Source of the DNA: Henckelia pumila
Lineage: Eukaryota; Streptophyta; Magnoliopsida; Lamiales; Gesneriaceae
DNA: 64,000 nucleotides
Reading direction: 5' to 3'
Assembly (NCBI RefSeq): GCF_033568475.1
Contig: NC_133123.1
Span: forward strand, 7,307,001-7,371,000
Of the stretch, positions 36,196 through 48,970 are shown piece by piece. Below the pieces are notes generated by a model that worked only from the letters and a program-made list of their open reading frames with translations, was not told the origin of the DNA and ran no database searches. The position numbers were made by a program, and so were the translations under genes. Within the stretch, counting starts at the first letter, position 1. Every line of letters begins with the position of its first letter.

Positions 36196-36454
36196 GCCCA
36201 CAGGGGCATAGACGAGTTGGTAAGGCCTGAGGTGACGTGGGAAAAAATTCTCCAGCATTGCGGATTCGATCCTCGTGTGGAGCATATTTCTCATTGAAAT
36301 ATTTGGGGGTATGCTCTGGGGGTTGGACCATGTTGTTTCCTCCCTCAGGTCTCTGCCTACTCATGCACATCCCTCGATTTAACCCCCGCATGAGCCAATG
36401 GGCCTCTGACTCATGTGGGATGAGGTCCCCTTCGGGATCAACCCTTTTTTTTTT
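36196..36454 (+). mobile_element. tRNA-derived SINE ending in a poly(T) tract
   Basis: 259 bases flanked by a 17-base target duplication, GTAAATAACAATCTCCT at 36179-36195 and the same with one change at 36455-36471. The 5' part has a pol III box A-like TAGACGAGTTGGTAAGGC and, about 45 bases on, a box B GGATTCGATCCTC, as in tRNA-derived SINEs. The body has GC-rich, non-coding sequence and the 3' end is ten Ts, so the tail type recalls plant Au-like SINEs rather than poly(A) families. Single copy in this window; the clean duplication suggests a fairly recent insertion by LINE machinery. Confidence 0.85.
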
Positions 36455-36576
36455 GTAAATAGCAATCTCCTTATATTTATGGTAAAATATATATTAGATT
36501 GAAATTTTGAATAAATTTATTTGTTATAGAGTTATGTTTTATGTATGTATATATATATATATATGATTATACGTGC

Positions 36577-36674
36577 ATACGATTATCTTTGAAATTACAA
36601 ATTCATCTTGAAAAACATGTAACCGATACGATTATCTTTGAAATTACAAATTCATCTTGAAAAACATGTAACCG
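36577..36674. repeat. 49-bp tandem duplication
   Basis: Two perfect units of 49 bases, each starting ATACGATTATCTTTGAAATT, flanked by weakly inverted TGATTA/TAATCA sequence. Possibly the body of a small MITE; function unknown. Confidence 0.85.
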
Positions 36675-37307
36675 AGTGTGTAATCATATATATATAATAC
36701 ATTTTCCTTGTTATATAATCATCATCAGTGTGAGAGTGTGACTGTCAAACGATCTTGATTTATTTAACGGTGTCTTACGATCAATAGTTTGAAACGATCC
36801 GATCTAGATGAAAAGTATTATTTTTTATATTTAATAAATTATTTTTCATTGCAAAATTATCATTTTTTATTAGTTATGTTATGAATAAATATTTTTTTAA
36901 TATATGCAAATTTAATCAAAAATATTATTTTTATCTAAAATATATATTGTATAAAATATTTTGCTTTAAGTGAAAATATTACTTTTTATTATTTTAAAAG
37001 TATTATTTTTTATTATTCGATATCGTTACCGTACCATACCAAAAAAATTGATAAATTTGGTATTTTTTCGATACGATAGCCTCGATATACCGAAAATTTG
37101 GTATTTTTTCTCACCCCTAGTAATCTTCTTTATGGAAAAAAAAAAAAACAAAACAAAACCGAAATAGAAAGCTTTTTGTGTATAGGTTTTGGTATGGAGA
37201 TTTTTTTAAATTCCCAAAGCATATCGGGGCAGATATGGCCAGAGAATATTGGGGATGTTATCTACATTACCTAACCCGCTTCGATTATAATGATGATGTT
37301 GATATAT

Positions 37308-37377
<70 letters not shown>

Positions 37378-38403
37378 GGGTATGGAAAGAAAGATGATAT
37401 TAACTCTGCGAGGATGAATATGAGGAATCCGCGATTAGAAAAAAACGGAAATTAAGACGGAGATGGAAACGCATTTTGTATTCAAGAACAAGGTTAGGAC
37501 TTAAGAGAAGCATCTCTACCCCGTCCCGTCCCATTGTCAACGTGTGATCAAATGTATCGAGAAGAATGTTTAATTCGGGTAAACTTGAATGACCAATATA
37601 GAATTTTCGAAAGTTGCAGTGGGCCAACGTAGTAGTCATTTACGCATGTAGCTCTTTCAAACAATATATTAATAATGCACTAAACTCCACAAATTATATA
37701 AAACAGAAACAAAAATCATCATCCCCATTCTATAAATGGACACACTGGCTACAATATAATTAAGATATTTGATTAGGATTCCGATGGTTAATTAATTTTT
37801 TATATATAAAACATGATTAAGGTCTTTAGGCTTAAAATATATTAATATTGTGCATGAATGAATTACAAATGGGAGCAATGATTACATTTAAAATGCAATT
37901 AGTTTTGTAATCTTTCAATTATAAGCTTGATGACGCATTGTATACACTTGCTATACCAATTTAGTAAATGAAATCTATTATTTTAATTAATTACACTTTA
38001 ATGAGTAAGGACCCAACACTATCATTGCTCTATTTGAAACTCTAAAGTATTAAAATTGTAATTAACATGAAAAATACATTAAGCAAGAATCTTTCATAAA
38101 CTCTCACTTTTCTTCTTCCAGTTTGGGCTGTTTGTGAGGCCAGAAGATTGTGGACATGGCCCATAAAGAGGAAAACGGAAAAGGCCCATAAAAATTATGT
38201 TTAGGGCAATCTTTTTCAGCAAACAAATGCCTTTCTGTTGGTAACATAATTTTTTTAGACAAAGTCCAATATAACACATTCACAAAATAAATCAATGGCA
38301 TATATTCCCTCTTGGAATTATATATTATATTATATTCTTCAATTGAGCAACTTTTAAATTTCCTATATCTATTATATCTATTATTATTATTATTAATTAT
38401 TAA
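36675..38403. other. Intergenic, no gene seen
   Basis: AT-rich DNA with a (TA)n tract at 37311-37376 and a target site of ATTAA at its right edge, where the Tat element inserted. Open frames of 60-100 codons here have no recognisable content. Confidence 0.6.
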
Positions 38404-38811
38404 TGATGTAGCCAAAAATCACTTATACTCGACACGTTGCTTCCGCAAAGTCCGGAGTATGAATAAGTCCTTGTACGTTTCCTTGGGAGATCTTCAGTGA
38501 GTTGTTCATACATCACAAAACAAAGTCAGAGGAGCCGTTAGGGTTCCCAGCGAAGGCGCTCCGACGCTCAAATCAGCGATTACTCAAGGAATAATAATCG
38601 AGAGTAGAGCGATATAGTGCTTAAGAAAGTGTGTACCTTAATAATGAGGTGACTTGAGCTATTTATAGATATTCGGAGAGTTTCACGGGCTTGAGGGTCT
38701 GCTTGAATTAAATATATATAATATTTAAATAAGCTTGGGCCTAAAAAATATTTAGAGTGGACCTTCATGATTGGGCTCAGGCCCAGTTGAATTTTTAGGT
38801 GTAACCTATCA
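38404..38811 (-). repeat. 3' LTR of the Tat element
   Basis: 408 bases, preceded by ATTAA and bordered inside by the purine run GAGTGGGGGGCCTA (minus strand, 38812-38825), the polypurine tract. Confidence 0.92.
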
Positions 38812-39379
38812 TAGGCCCCCCACTCTCGGGCATCGCGTGTGTGGAGAGGTCCGAGAGTAGAATTTTTACCGGAGTATTGCCAGAAATTTAGTTGCCGAGA
38901 ACAAATATTGTTTGCCACTGCGAAAATTACGGGGATCGATCTGCCCGGTCAGGTCGCAAAAATTACGGGGATCGACTTCAGATATAGAGATATCGTGATG
39001 TAGTAACCGTAGTAGGACTGTGATGCCATGGAATTAACATCCTGGTAGAATAACAATCGTATTATTAAAGTCCTGCCAGAATATTAGCTGTAGAAACCCA
39101 GTATAACTCTATCAGCTACAGCTATTATAAATTCAACACCAAAGTATGTTTACCACAACGTGCTAACCCAAAAAAAAAAATTTATTTGTATTTGCAGAAC
39201 TCGTTCCATCACGGTCCATTAAAAATAATCAAAGGGAAAATGCAATCAATATGGCAGGTAGCAATTACTATCACACGATTTAAGAATTGATATATTGAAG
39301 AATTATTTCTTCTCTCTCACGTTGTTTTATTCTCTTCCCCTCGCGTGACCGTCTATGTATCTATACTATATGTCGTATG

Positions 39380-39870
39380 TAAGTGTATATGGGGTGTATA
39401 TGCGTTTTTATCCTTCCTCCCAGTCCATGGGTTGTCCTCGGCTCCCCCATCCATGGCCGAACCAGCAGCGGCGTTCGACGAGGAAGCGGCAAGGTACGGC
39501 GAAGAACGCGGGGTTCTGCACAATCCAGCCATGGAGTTGCATTCCGGCGACGCGAACGTGCCCAAATCTGGATGTGATTGTAGAAGGACCCAAATCGGCG
39601 AAGGCGTGGTAATGCCGAGGAGTCGAGTCCCAGCCATGGGATCTCATCCACTGATCGTGGATATGCCCAAATCTGGACTCGAAAGGAAGGGAACTTGCGA
39701 GGGCGCGGTGGCGGGTGATATTTCGGTGAAGAACTCCGTCGACGTTCCAGCCATGGATTAGCGTATAAGCTGTCCAAATCTGGACTCGACGGGGCTAGGG
39801 TGGCTGTTGGAGATGGTGGTGGGTGCGCAGAGGTCGGTCGATGAAGGCTGGTCGGAGAAAGTGGTCGGCG
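39380..39870. repeat. GC-rich block with internal repeats in the Tat 3' region
   Basis: Within the AT-rich 3' part of the Tat element, about 490 bases are markedly GC-rich and repeat short modules: CCCAAATCTGGA (three or four times) and CCAGCCATGG (three times), about 100-130 bases apart. Open in several frames on both strands, which is typical of GC-rich repeats, so I make no coding call. Variable repeats near the 3' end are common in Tat elements. Confidence 0.55.
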
Positions 39871-40079
39871 GTTGTGGATGAAGTTGACGATGATAACCCC
39901 GGGCAACAGGGACAGACGCATATATACAGATATATACACGATCATATTAATAAACATATATAATCAATTACCATGTATTTGATGCTACTATTTGCTTTAT
40001 TATTTTTAATTAATTTATGTGTTATTACTTTTTGGTAAAATTTGTTTTTTATATGTTTATTATGTTTTAAAAAAAAAAT

Positions 40080-42127
40080 CATTGCAGGGTGTCATTTGCG
40101 GGGTAAGGTACTGTCGGTATTGGTTGCGAACCGAGATACTTATCCCTCCTCGCCAGCGGAGTCCGGAAATAATAGTGAAATTGAGTGCTTATCCCCTATG
40201 AGTTGTTTGAATTATTGCGATAATAGGAATTCCCAAGAGTCTTCAGGAGGAGTGAGAGAGCGTATTTTGGACGAGTTTGATATTCTAACTCCATGCCAAA
40301 AATTTGACTTATCCGCTAAACATATTTTTTAAATTCCCAAAATTGGAGATACATGTCATGAACCGCCTCCGGGTTATTTTACCGTATATCTGGAGTACTT
40401 TAATTTTGGTTTTTCGCTTTCGCCTCCTGCCCTTTTGATAGAAATTGTAGATAGTCTTGGGGTGAGTTTAAGTCAATTAACACCAAGTGCGATTCTCCTC
40501 TTTACGTGTTTTCTATGTAGAGTGAGCGAAATTAGAATGTCCCCGACTATAGAATTATTTTATGCGCTCTTCTCGGTGCGTCGTTCCATGTCGGGTTCCT
40601 ATATTTATTTTCTACTTCGAGGAGATTGTAAGTTTTTATCTCGTTGTCCATCTCCGAAAAGCGATTGGAGAAAAAAGTTTGTTTACGTCTGGGATTATGG
40701 TTGGGGGGTTCCCATAGTATGGAGTCCGGGCCATAGGAAAATTATTTTTAGCAAAACACATCGTGAGTTGCAACTCGAATGTCGCTCCTTAGGTCTTTTC
40801 AAGCAGTTGGTTGATCCACAAACTTTGCTTCCTGCCGGTATTTGCTTTTTCATTCTCTTGCATGCTATTGTATTTAATTTTTAATCTATTGTACCTTGCT
40901 CGGTGTAATTTATGAACTTCTTGTATTTATTTATGTATTATCCTCCTTGTTATTTTTTTATAGGGGGAAAAATAAGTTTGGCGGAAGTCCGGGCATGCAT
41001 AGAGAAAAATGAGAGGGAAACGTCGAAACAACTAAGAAAAGACTCAACAAAGGAGCGAGCTATCGTTTGTTCTCAAGAGCTTCCTCGAAGGAGAAAATCT
41101 CCCGGGCCATCAAATCATGCTCATCGTTCTGGCCCACTATCCAAAAGATCCGATGTGCATGATAGAAAAACTGGTGGCAAAAGAAAAGATGTTGCACCTG
41201 CACCTGACATTGATGCACGCAGTAAAAATGTTGAAAATTCAAGAGACCCAAAGAAAAAACGTGACGACGAACGAGTAATTGATCTGGAAGCTCTCGAGGG
41301 TCGTCACTTATTTGTGGAAGGGGTGAACCATGAAAATAATGCTGGATCTTTTTGGGATTTGAAAGATTCAAAAATTGGTTGGATAACGGGAGCGGACCTG
41401 ATTGGAGATCATGATAGGTTGCATCTACTACCACAACCTACCGAAGTGTTGACTCGGTCTTTTGCTTCGTCCTCCTTTCAGGTATATTATTACTTGCTTG
41501 TTATTTATTATGATTTTGTCATAATAAATAATTTTTTTTATCTATGGGTATTTACAGATTTTATCGCTTGCTCACACTTTTCAATTTTGAGAAGAGAGGT
41601 CTCGAAATTCCGAGAAAAAATTTGATGACGAGCTGACGTCCTTATGGGGTGAGTGCAAAAGACTTGGCGAGGAAAACACTAAGGCTCAAGATGATTTTCT
41701 CAAGTCGCAAAAGGAGCTTGAAGAAAAATCCAAAAAGTACGATGCAGTGTGCAAGGAGATGGAGGAACTTAGAGGGAAATATTCCCGTGAATCGGAGACC
41801 GGTGAGATTTTTCTCAGTTCGTCAATAGGCAAGAATCTCTTGCGAAGCACCTGAGAAAAAGCAATTGAAGGCTATCGAGAATCCACAGCTTTTAGAGATG
41901 AAGTGATTCAGCGGGCGATTGTTATTCATGATGAAGTTGTCGTGGATTGTCGGCAAGAAATACGGGATACTAAACTAGTTTCGGAGGAAATTATTATGAT
42001 GATTCACCCTAAAATTCAGGAGCCTAGAACTGCAAGATTTGAGGATGACTCGGATCCTCCCTTAGGGAATTTATTGGGAGGACTGGGTGATGAGGAGATG
42101 ATCGAAGCTTTGCGTTCGAATTTTTAG
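40080..42127 (+). CDS. Antisense extra ORF of the Tat element (fossil)
   Basis: Between integrase and the 3' LTR, about 2 kb on the opposite strand to gag-pol carries protein-like sequence. The block near 40430-40850 reads SLSQLTPSAILLFTCFLCRV and WDYGWGVPIVWSPGH, resembling the putative gypsy-type transposon domain (Pfam Transposase_28). Downstream (about 40970-42120) it is charged and coiled-coil-like. Antisense extra ORFs in this place are known in Tat and related plant gypsy elements; their function is unknown. Splicing may be used, since the open parts are separated by GT/AG-bordered AT-rich gaps. Confidence 0.6.
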
Positions 42128-42333
42128 CTTATACAATCAATAATGACGGTGTGTGTCGAAGCTACATGGATTCTACTATTTGGAGCCGTGGAGCTGTGGA
42201 GCAGTTTAGCTTTATTATTTCTTGCCACTTTTGGGCAAAATTTTTTTTGTAACAAAGTCAAAGTCATAGACTTTGTCTGTTCTTTTTGATTAAGTAAGTA
42301 GTTGGTGGAGGAGCAAAGGAAAAACAATAATTC

Positions 42334-42378
<45 letters not shown>

Positions 42379-42858
42379 TGTCGATTATCATATCTCTTTT
42401 GCATTTTGAATTTGCTATTGCATACTTGTTTGATGAATAAAATACTATCACTTTAATATTGGAGTACTTGGGAGGGGATCAGTCTCCCAAGATTTTGTCT
42501 CATGGGGAAGTCCTAAACCCACTTAGTACGTGGTGAGGTATCCCGGGACTTGTAATATTATTATTTCGTCTTGACCTCTTACAGCGTCATAATTTCAAAT
42601 GTCCCATGGGGCTGGCCAAGCCTCTTATTGTTGGAAATTTTTTTTTTATGATTGCTAGGGTCTATGACGTTTACATCGTAAGTAAGCGTTATTATAGGAG
42701 AGGAGATATGATAATCTTTCGACAAAGTGATCTGCTTGTATAACAAAATAATCATATTAGTTGAAAACTACATAACAAAATTGTAGTATCAAAACATAAA
42801 GAAAATATGCTAGTAACAAAAAAGGTAGATTTAGCCTATTATTGGCGAGAGTTGCAGT

Positions 42859-45800
42859 TTATGCATAAAACTTCTTCAGGTTGGCCACGTTCCAAGGTCT
42901 GGGAAGTATTCTTCCATCTGAATGTTGGAGGCGATATGTTCCCATCTTCACAATCTCAATTACTTTGTACGGGCCTTCCCATTTTGGGTCTAATTTACCC
43001 ACAGACTTCAAGATGTTGGATTTTCTCAAGACCAAGTCTCCTACTTGGAAAGATCTTGGGTTGACTCTGTCATTGTATGCTTTAGTCATACAAGCTCGAT
43101 ATCTCTCGGCTCGTGTCGAAGCTTCATCTCTCAGTTCATCCACCAAGTCCAATGAAATTCGGAGGGCTTGGTCATTCCCAGATGAAGAGTACTGTTTCAC
43201 TCGCCATGATTGCTCTCCAATTTCGGCAGGAGCCACAACTTCTGCTCCGTAGGCCAAGTTGAAAGGAGATTCTCCAGTTGAAGAGCGTGAAGTGGTTCGA
43301 TATGCCCATAGAACACTTGGCAACTCATCCACCCATTTTCCTTTGGCATTGCCTAGGCGTGTTTTGAGGTGCTGTAGAATGGTCCGGTTGGTGACCTCGG
43401 TTTGCCCATTTGCTTGAGGATTCCCTACAGAAGTGAAGAACTGCTTGATAAAGAGTCCTTTGCACCAGTCTTTTATCTTCGCTCCAGAGAATTGAGTTCC
43501 ATTGTCTGAAACCAAGGTTTGAGGAATGCCAAATCTGCATACTATATTCTTCCATAAGAAATTGATTACATCTCTCTCGGATATTTTGGCCAATGGTTCA
43601 GCTTTGACCCATTTGGTGAAATAATCCACAGCAACTATCAAAAATTTTCTTTGTCCGGTAGCAGGAGGAAAAGGACCTACCAAATCCATTCCCCATTGAG
43701 CAAAAGGTAGAGGACTTTCCAGGGGCTATAAGATTGTAGCCGGCTGGTGATGGAAGTTAGCATGCTCTTGACATGCGTGACAATGTTTCGCTAACTCAAT
43801 AGCGTCTTGCTTCATCGTTGGCCAAAATTACCCTTGGCGCAATGCTTTCCCCGCGAGAGCTCTGCCAGCTAAGTGATTTCCTTATATTCCTTCATGAATT
43901 TCACAGAGCACATAGTTTCCCTTAGCTGGCGTTAGACACTTTAGGTAAGGTGAAGAGATACCTCTTTTGTACAGTTCTTCGCCAATGATCGTGAACCGAG
44001 CAGCTCTCACTCTAAGTTTTCGAGCTTCGACTTGGTTAGCAGGTAGTTTCTCCTGCTTCAAATAGTCGATTATTTCATCTTTCTAACTAGGTTCTTCGCT
44101 GTCAGCACAAAAGATTATAACATCACTTCCATCAGTTTTTTCCTTGCCATAAGTTAGGAATGTAATTTCCCTATTATCAATGTTGGCCAAGGAGCTTGCT
44201 AACTTGGCAAGGCAGTCTGCTGACTCATTTTTCCCTCTAGGCATCTGCTTTATATCATAGTTGTCTAAACGCGAGAGAAGCTCATTCACTTCAGTGAGGT
44301 ATTCAAGCATTTTATCTTCCTTCGCTTCATAATTTCCATTAACCTGACTGACGATAAGTTGGGATTCACTGTGTATCGTCAGTTTTTTTTCTCCGACCGA
44401 CATGGCCAATTTAATTCCCATGATGAAAGCTTCATATTCTGCCTCATTATTCGTTGCAGGGAATAGAAATTTGACGGCATATTGAAATTTATCTCCCTGT
44501 GGGCTCTTCACAACTATACCTTCACTGCTTCCTGTAGAGGTTGATGATCCGTCTACATAAACCATCCATGTCTGGGTGGAGCTTTCTTCTTGAGTTACTG
44601 TCATCTCTACTAGAAAATCAGCCATAATTTGTGCTTTAATCGCTGGACGCGGGCGATATTCAATTCCATATTGGCTCAGTTCAACAGCCCACTTAACCAT
44701 TCTTCCTGATGCTTCAGGACTCGAGATAATTTGTTTGAGAGGATGATTGGTGAGTACAATTATTGGATGAGATTGAAAGTAAGGACATAGTTTTCTCGCT
44801 GCAGTTACCAAAGCCAGTGCCAGTTTCTCGATCTTTGTATATCTTAATTCTGCTCCGTGTAAAGTTCGACTGATATAATAAACTGGTTTGTGCTCACGTC
44901 CTACTTCAGAGACCAATACTGCACTTACCGCCTCCGCAGATATTTCCAGATAAATCAACAGGGTGTCACCTTCGTTTGGTTTTAGCAACAATGGCTAAGA
45001 GGTCAGATGCACTTTCAACTCGTCAAATGCTTGCTGACACTCTTCTGTCCATTGAAAACTTTTCTCACTCCTCAACATTTTGAAAAATGGTAAACCCTTG
45101 TCTGCAGATCTTGAGATAAATCGGCTGAGGGCGGCCAAACATCCTGTCAACTCTTGGATGCCTTTTACACTCTTCGGAGGATTCATGTTTAAAATTGCTT
45201 TGATTTTTTCAGGGTTGGCCTCTATTCCTCGTTCTGACACCATATAATCGAGAAATTTGCCTCCTCGTACACCAAAAGTGCATTTATCCGGATTAAGTTT
45301 CATCCTGTATTTTCTGAGTATACTGAAGCATTCCTCAAGATGTTCCAAGTGATTAGATGCTTGAATACTTTTGACGAGCATGTCATCTATATAAACTTCC
45401 ATGTTACGCCCGATCAAGTGTTCGAACATGGTATTTACCAGACGTTGATAGGTAGCTCCAGCATTTTTCAACCCAAACGGCAATACATCATAACAATAAA
45501 TTCCTCGATCAGTGATGAAACTTGCTTTTTCCTGGTCTTCTGGCGCTAGGCCGATCTGATTGTATCCTTGATATGCATCAAGAAAAGTGAGCAGCTCGCA
45601 TCCTGCTCATCACCCCAAGCAAACACGTCGAAATTGTGACCAAGAAAATTTTTCAACTTCTCTTCCAATTCAGGAGGTAATTCGGTCCCGATTTTCAGTG
45701 ACTTCTTGGGATTACTCGGTACGATTTCTATATGCTTTAGATTTTCGGTTGCTGTTATTCTTTCTTTGCTCTCGGCTTCCTCATCCACCAAGTGTATTCC

Positions 45801-46400
45801 GTTTTCACGTAAAATTTTACCAGGTTTCGGTGCTCTTTCCTCACTAGAAACTTGTCTTTTACGATTTCCTGATGAACCCCGTAGTGTCACCGCATGACAC
45901 TCTCTGGCTAGACGATGGTCACCAATGGCTTCTCCTACTCCTCCTGGAGTCGGAAACTTCAGCTTCATATGATATGTCGATCCGATGGCTTGGAATATAT
46001 TGAGACTTGGTCGTCCCAATATCACATTGTATGTAGATGAAGCTTTTACTACAAGGAATTTCACCATCTTAGTAGACCTTTTGGGGTAAGAACCCAAGAA
46101 AAGAGGAAGCGTTACTTCTCCCAAAGCTTCAACTATTTCTCCAGAAAATCCAACTAGTGGAGTGTTGACTGGAGCTAACTGTGCATTACTAATACCCAAC
46201 TTCACGAATGCATCATGAAAAATTATGTCGGCTGAACTTCCTGAATCCACTAGAATTTTCTTTACCCAAAAATTGGAGATTGTGGCTGAGATAATTAAAG
46301 CATCATTATGGGTGCCCCGAGGGTTCTCCAGATCTTTGTCACTGAATGATAATCCCTCTTGGATGGTTCCAATTTCATATATCAACAAGGATGTGGGGCT
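42859..46400 (-). CDS. pol region of the Tat element (fossil)
   Basis: Domains in order: aspartic protease ILVDSGSSADIIFHDAFVKL near 46240; reverse transcriptase with MPFGLKNAGATYQ and YIDDMLVK near 45380; a first RNase H (about 44700-44990); a second, archaeal-type RNase H with VYVDGSSTSTGSS and ATNNEAEYEAFIMGIKLA (about 44170-44590), typical of Tat; integrase with an HHCC-type zinc region near 43780 and core MDLVGPFPPATGQRKFLIVA, VSDNGTQF and NPQANGQTEVTNRT (42860-43690). No chromodomain is seen, as expected for Tat. Broken in several places. Confidence 0.9.
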
Positions 46401-46479
46401 AGATAAATTGTTGGTTCCTTTGCCCGCAGAAGAGCTTTTCTTGCATTGTTCGAGTCGCCACAAGCAGGCCCCCCAGTGA

Positions 46480-47871
46480 TTACGGCGATTACCCCTCCCG
46501 AGGGCAAATTTTCATCAGCTCGTTCATGTTGTTTCCCAGTTTCATCATGTCGCTTTTGATAGTCACGTTTTGGTTGTTCGTCCCGACGCCTGTCATTTCG
46601 CTTCTCACCGCGGGACTTGTCCACAAAATTCCCAAATACTCGCGTTTTATGAGTTTTTCAATTTCTGCTCGCAAACTGAAGCAATCTTCTGTAGTATGAC
46701 CTTTATCTTTATGAAAATGGCAGTACTTGTCCGAACGCTGGCGCTTTGGGTTATTTTGCATTGGGCGACGGGGACGCAACAACCCTTGTTTTTCAGCCAC
46801 TACCAGTATATCGGTCAGACGTGCATTGAGGGATGTATTTTGGAGGCGGGGGCTCTGTGCTGTTCGCTTCTCGTCTCTCTTTCTAATATCTGATTTATCT
46901 TATTTTCTCTTTCTTTTATTCAAGTAGTGTGGCTCTACAGATTCTTCAACCCGTATGTATTTCTCAGCTCTTTCCAATAATTCCTCTAAGTTTCTGGGCG
47001 GCCTTCCCGCTATTGATTCTTTGAACTTCCGATGGCGCAAGTTTTGTTGCATTATTCCAGATAACAAATCATGGTTCACGTGTAAGACTTCGTGCACCGC
47101 ATGAGTAAATCGCCGAACATACTCCCTCAAACATTCTCCTTCTTTTTGAATGACTGTGAACAAATATGCTGCTGTTTTTGGGTATTTTTTGTTAATTGAG
47201 AATTGCTCGATGAAGCAGTCAGTAAGTTGCTCCAAATTGGCAATAGATCCAGAGGGTAACTTATTGAACCATGTGAGTGTTCTTCCTGATAATGTTGTTC
47301 GGAAAATTTTACAGTATGCAGCATCTGTGATATCATACAAATCCGCTTTCGCGTAGAATTTGTCAATATGGTCTTGGGGGTCACTCGTTCCATCGAACTC
47401 AGGTAAGCTGGGGATTTTGACTCCCTTTGGTAATGCTTCAGATAATATGTCATCAGTGATGGGGCTTCGACGTGACGGCAAAATTGCGGACATATTCTCT
47501 CCAGTTACATGTGTGCGGGATCCATCCTTCCGAGCTGGATTAGTGATCTTGTTTTCGCCAGAAATGTCATGAACTGTGTGAACACTTGCTTCACCGTCTT
47601 TCTGAGTAGTATTTTTCTTGGTCCCCCCTTGATCTTTATCATTCACTTTAGACTTATCTTTATTTGGGTCTCCGTTATTAGGGTCAATAGATGACGAGCC
47701 TTCAGTCTGAGCCTTTTTCTTGCTGCTTTTGCGCTTGCGGGTTTCTAGGTACTGAGCAACTGCATCTTTTGCTGCGAGTGCTGCTGTGTTTTCCATTAGC
47801 GCAGTCAAGTCTTCACGGGTGAGAGTAATACTCGGCGGTGCATTTCCATTGTTAATATTTCCTTGAGACAT
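46480..47871 (-). CDS. gag region of the Tat element (fossil)
   Basis: Opens MSQGNINNGNAPPSITLTRE, followed by a Lys-rich charged stretch, then a Retrotrans_gag domain (KIPSLPEFDGTSDPQDHIDK, TLSGRTLTWFNKLPSGSI) and a zinc-finger-like CHFHKDKGHTTEDC near 46700. Capsid role is known for the family. The frame is not continuous. Confidence 0.87.
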
Positions 47872-47909
47872 TTTTGAAGTAATATGTGTTCTCAATAACG
47901 TAAAGAACA

Positions 47910-47931
47910 AGTTCCCACAGACGGTGTCAAG
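47910..47931 (-). other. Primer-binding site region of the Tat element
   Basis: Directly inside the 5' LTR the minus strand reads TTGACACCGTCTGTGGGAAC. It resembles the TGGCGCCGTCTGTGGGAA-type sites of other Tat and Athila elements; the exact tRNA is not certain. Confidence 0.6.
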
Positions 47932-47932
47932 C

Positions 47933-48367
47933 TGATGTAGCCAAAAATCACTTGTACTCGACACGTTGCTTCCGCAAAGTCCGGAGTATGAATAAGTCCT
48001 TGTACGTTCCCTTGGGAGATCTTCAGTGGGTTGTTCCTACGTCACAAAACAAAGACAGAGGAGCCGGGAGGGTTTCCGGCGAAGGCGCTCCGACGCTCAA
48101 GTCAGCGATTACTCAAGGAATAATAATCGAGAGTAGAGCGATATAGTGCTTAAGAAAGTGTGTACCTTAATAATGAGGTGACTTGAGCTATTTATAGATA
48201 TTCGGATAGTTTCACGGGCTTGAGCCTCTTATGGGTCTTTGTAGAATTCAGGGTCTGCTTGAATTAAATATATATAATATTTAAATAAGTTTGGACCTAA
48301 AAAATATTTAGAGTGGACCTTCATGATTGGGCTCAGGCCCAATTGAATTTTTATGTGTAACCTATCA
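47933..48367 (-). repeat. 5' LTR of the Tat element
   Basis: 435 bases, TGATGTAG to CCTATCA, followed by target duplication ATTAA. It matches 38404-38811 at about 96% with one indel of roughly 27 bases. Confidence 0.92.
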
Positions 48368-48970
48368 ATTAATATTAATATTAATATTATTAATACTAAT
48401 AATTAATAAAATGATGAATGGTAAAGTTTTTTCATTGTGTTTTGTCATAATTGCTCATATTTTGTTCATTGAAGTATTAAATACGATGGATATTTTTGAA
48501 AACTGCATCAAAATTATAAGGGCATTTTAGAAAGCATAGTATTAGTTCATCTCTCTCTCATTTTTATTGGATCTTCTTTATTGGGGTTTGTTTTATTGGT
48601 TCTTCTTATTTGGTTAATATTTTTAGTTGATTTTATTTTTTTTATCTTTTTCACGGGATTTTAGTTGCTTTTATCGAGTCTTATTGGGGTTTATTTTATT
48701 GTCTCTTCTTTATTTGGTTAATATTTTGGTTTCTTCCATTGAATGTCATTATTTTTATTGGGTCTTCGTTATTGGGTTGGGTTGATAATGAAAATCCTTC
48801 GATTCCTTCTTTATTTTGTCCTTATGTCATCGAAAATAATATTCTCTATTTATGGCGTAAATGTGAACTCCGTTTCCGCTGCCCTACGCCTTTAAAAGAC
48901 TTCTAACCTATTGTAAGGGTTTCAAGAGGCAAAGAGGGAATTCTCGTAAGCTGATTGATCTTTGGCTGCT

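Larger units (their letters stand above)
38404..48367 (-). mobile_element. Ty3/gypsy LTR retrotransposon, Tat lineage
   Basis: A 9.96-kb element read on the minus strand, with LTRs at 47933-48367 and 38404-38811 (TGATGTAG to CCTATCA) and a 5-bp target duplication ATTAA (38399-38403, 48368-48372). Order: LTR, primer site, gag, protease, reverse transcriptase, RNase H, a second RNase H, integrase, an antisense ORF region, polypurine tract, LTR. Reverse transcriptase before integrase is the gypsy order; the second RNase H and antisense ORF point to Tat. The LTRs differ at about 16 of 408 aligned bases plus one indel of about 27 bases, roughly 1-2 million years at common plant rates, older than the Copia element. 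The coding region has several breaks (about five or more). Confidence 0.92.

Noticed and set aside
36196-36270. Possible tRNA gene
   Set aside because: Boxes A and B are present, but no cloverleaf with an anticodon arm can be drawn, and the flanking target duplication and tail show it is the head of a SINE.
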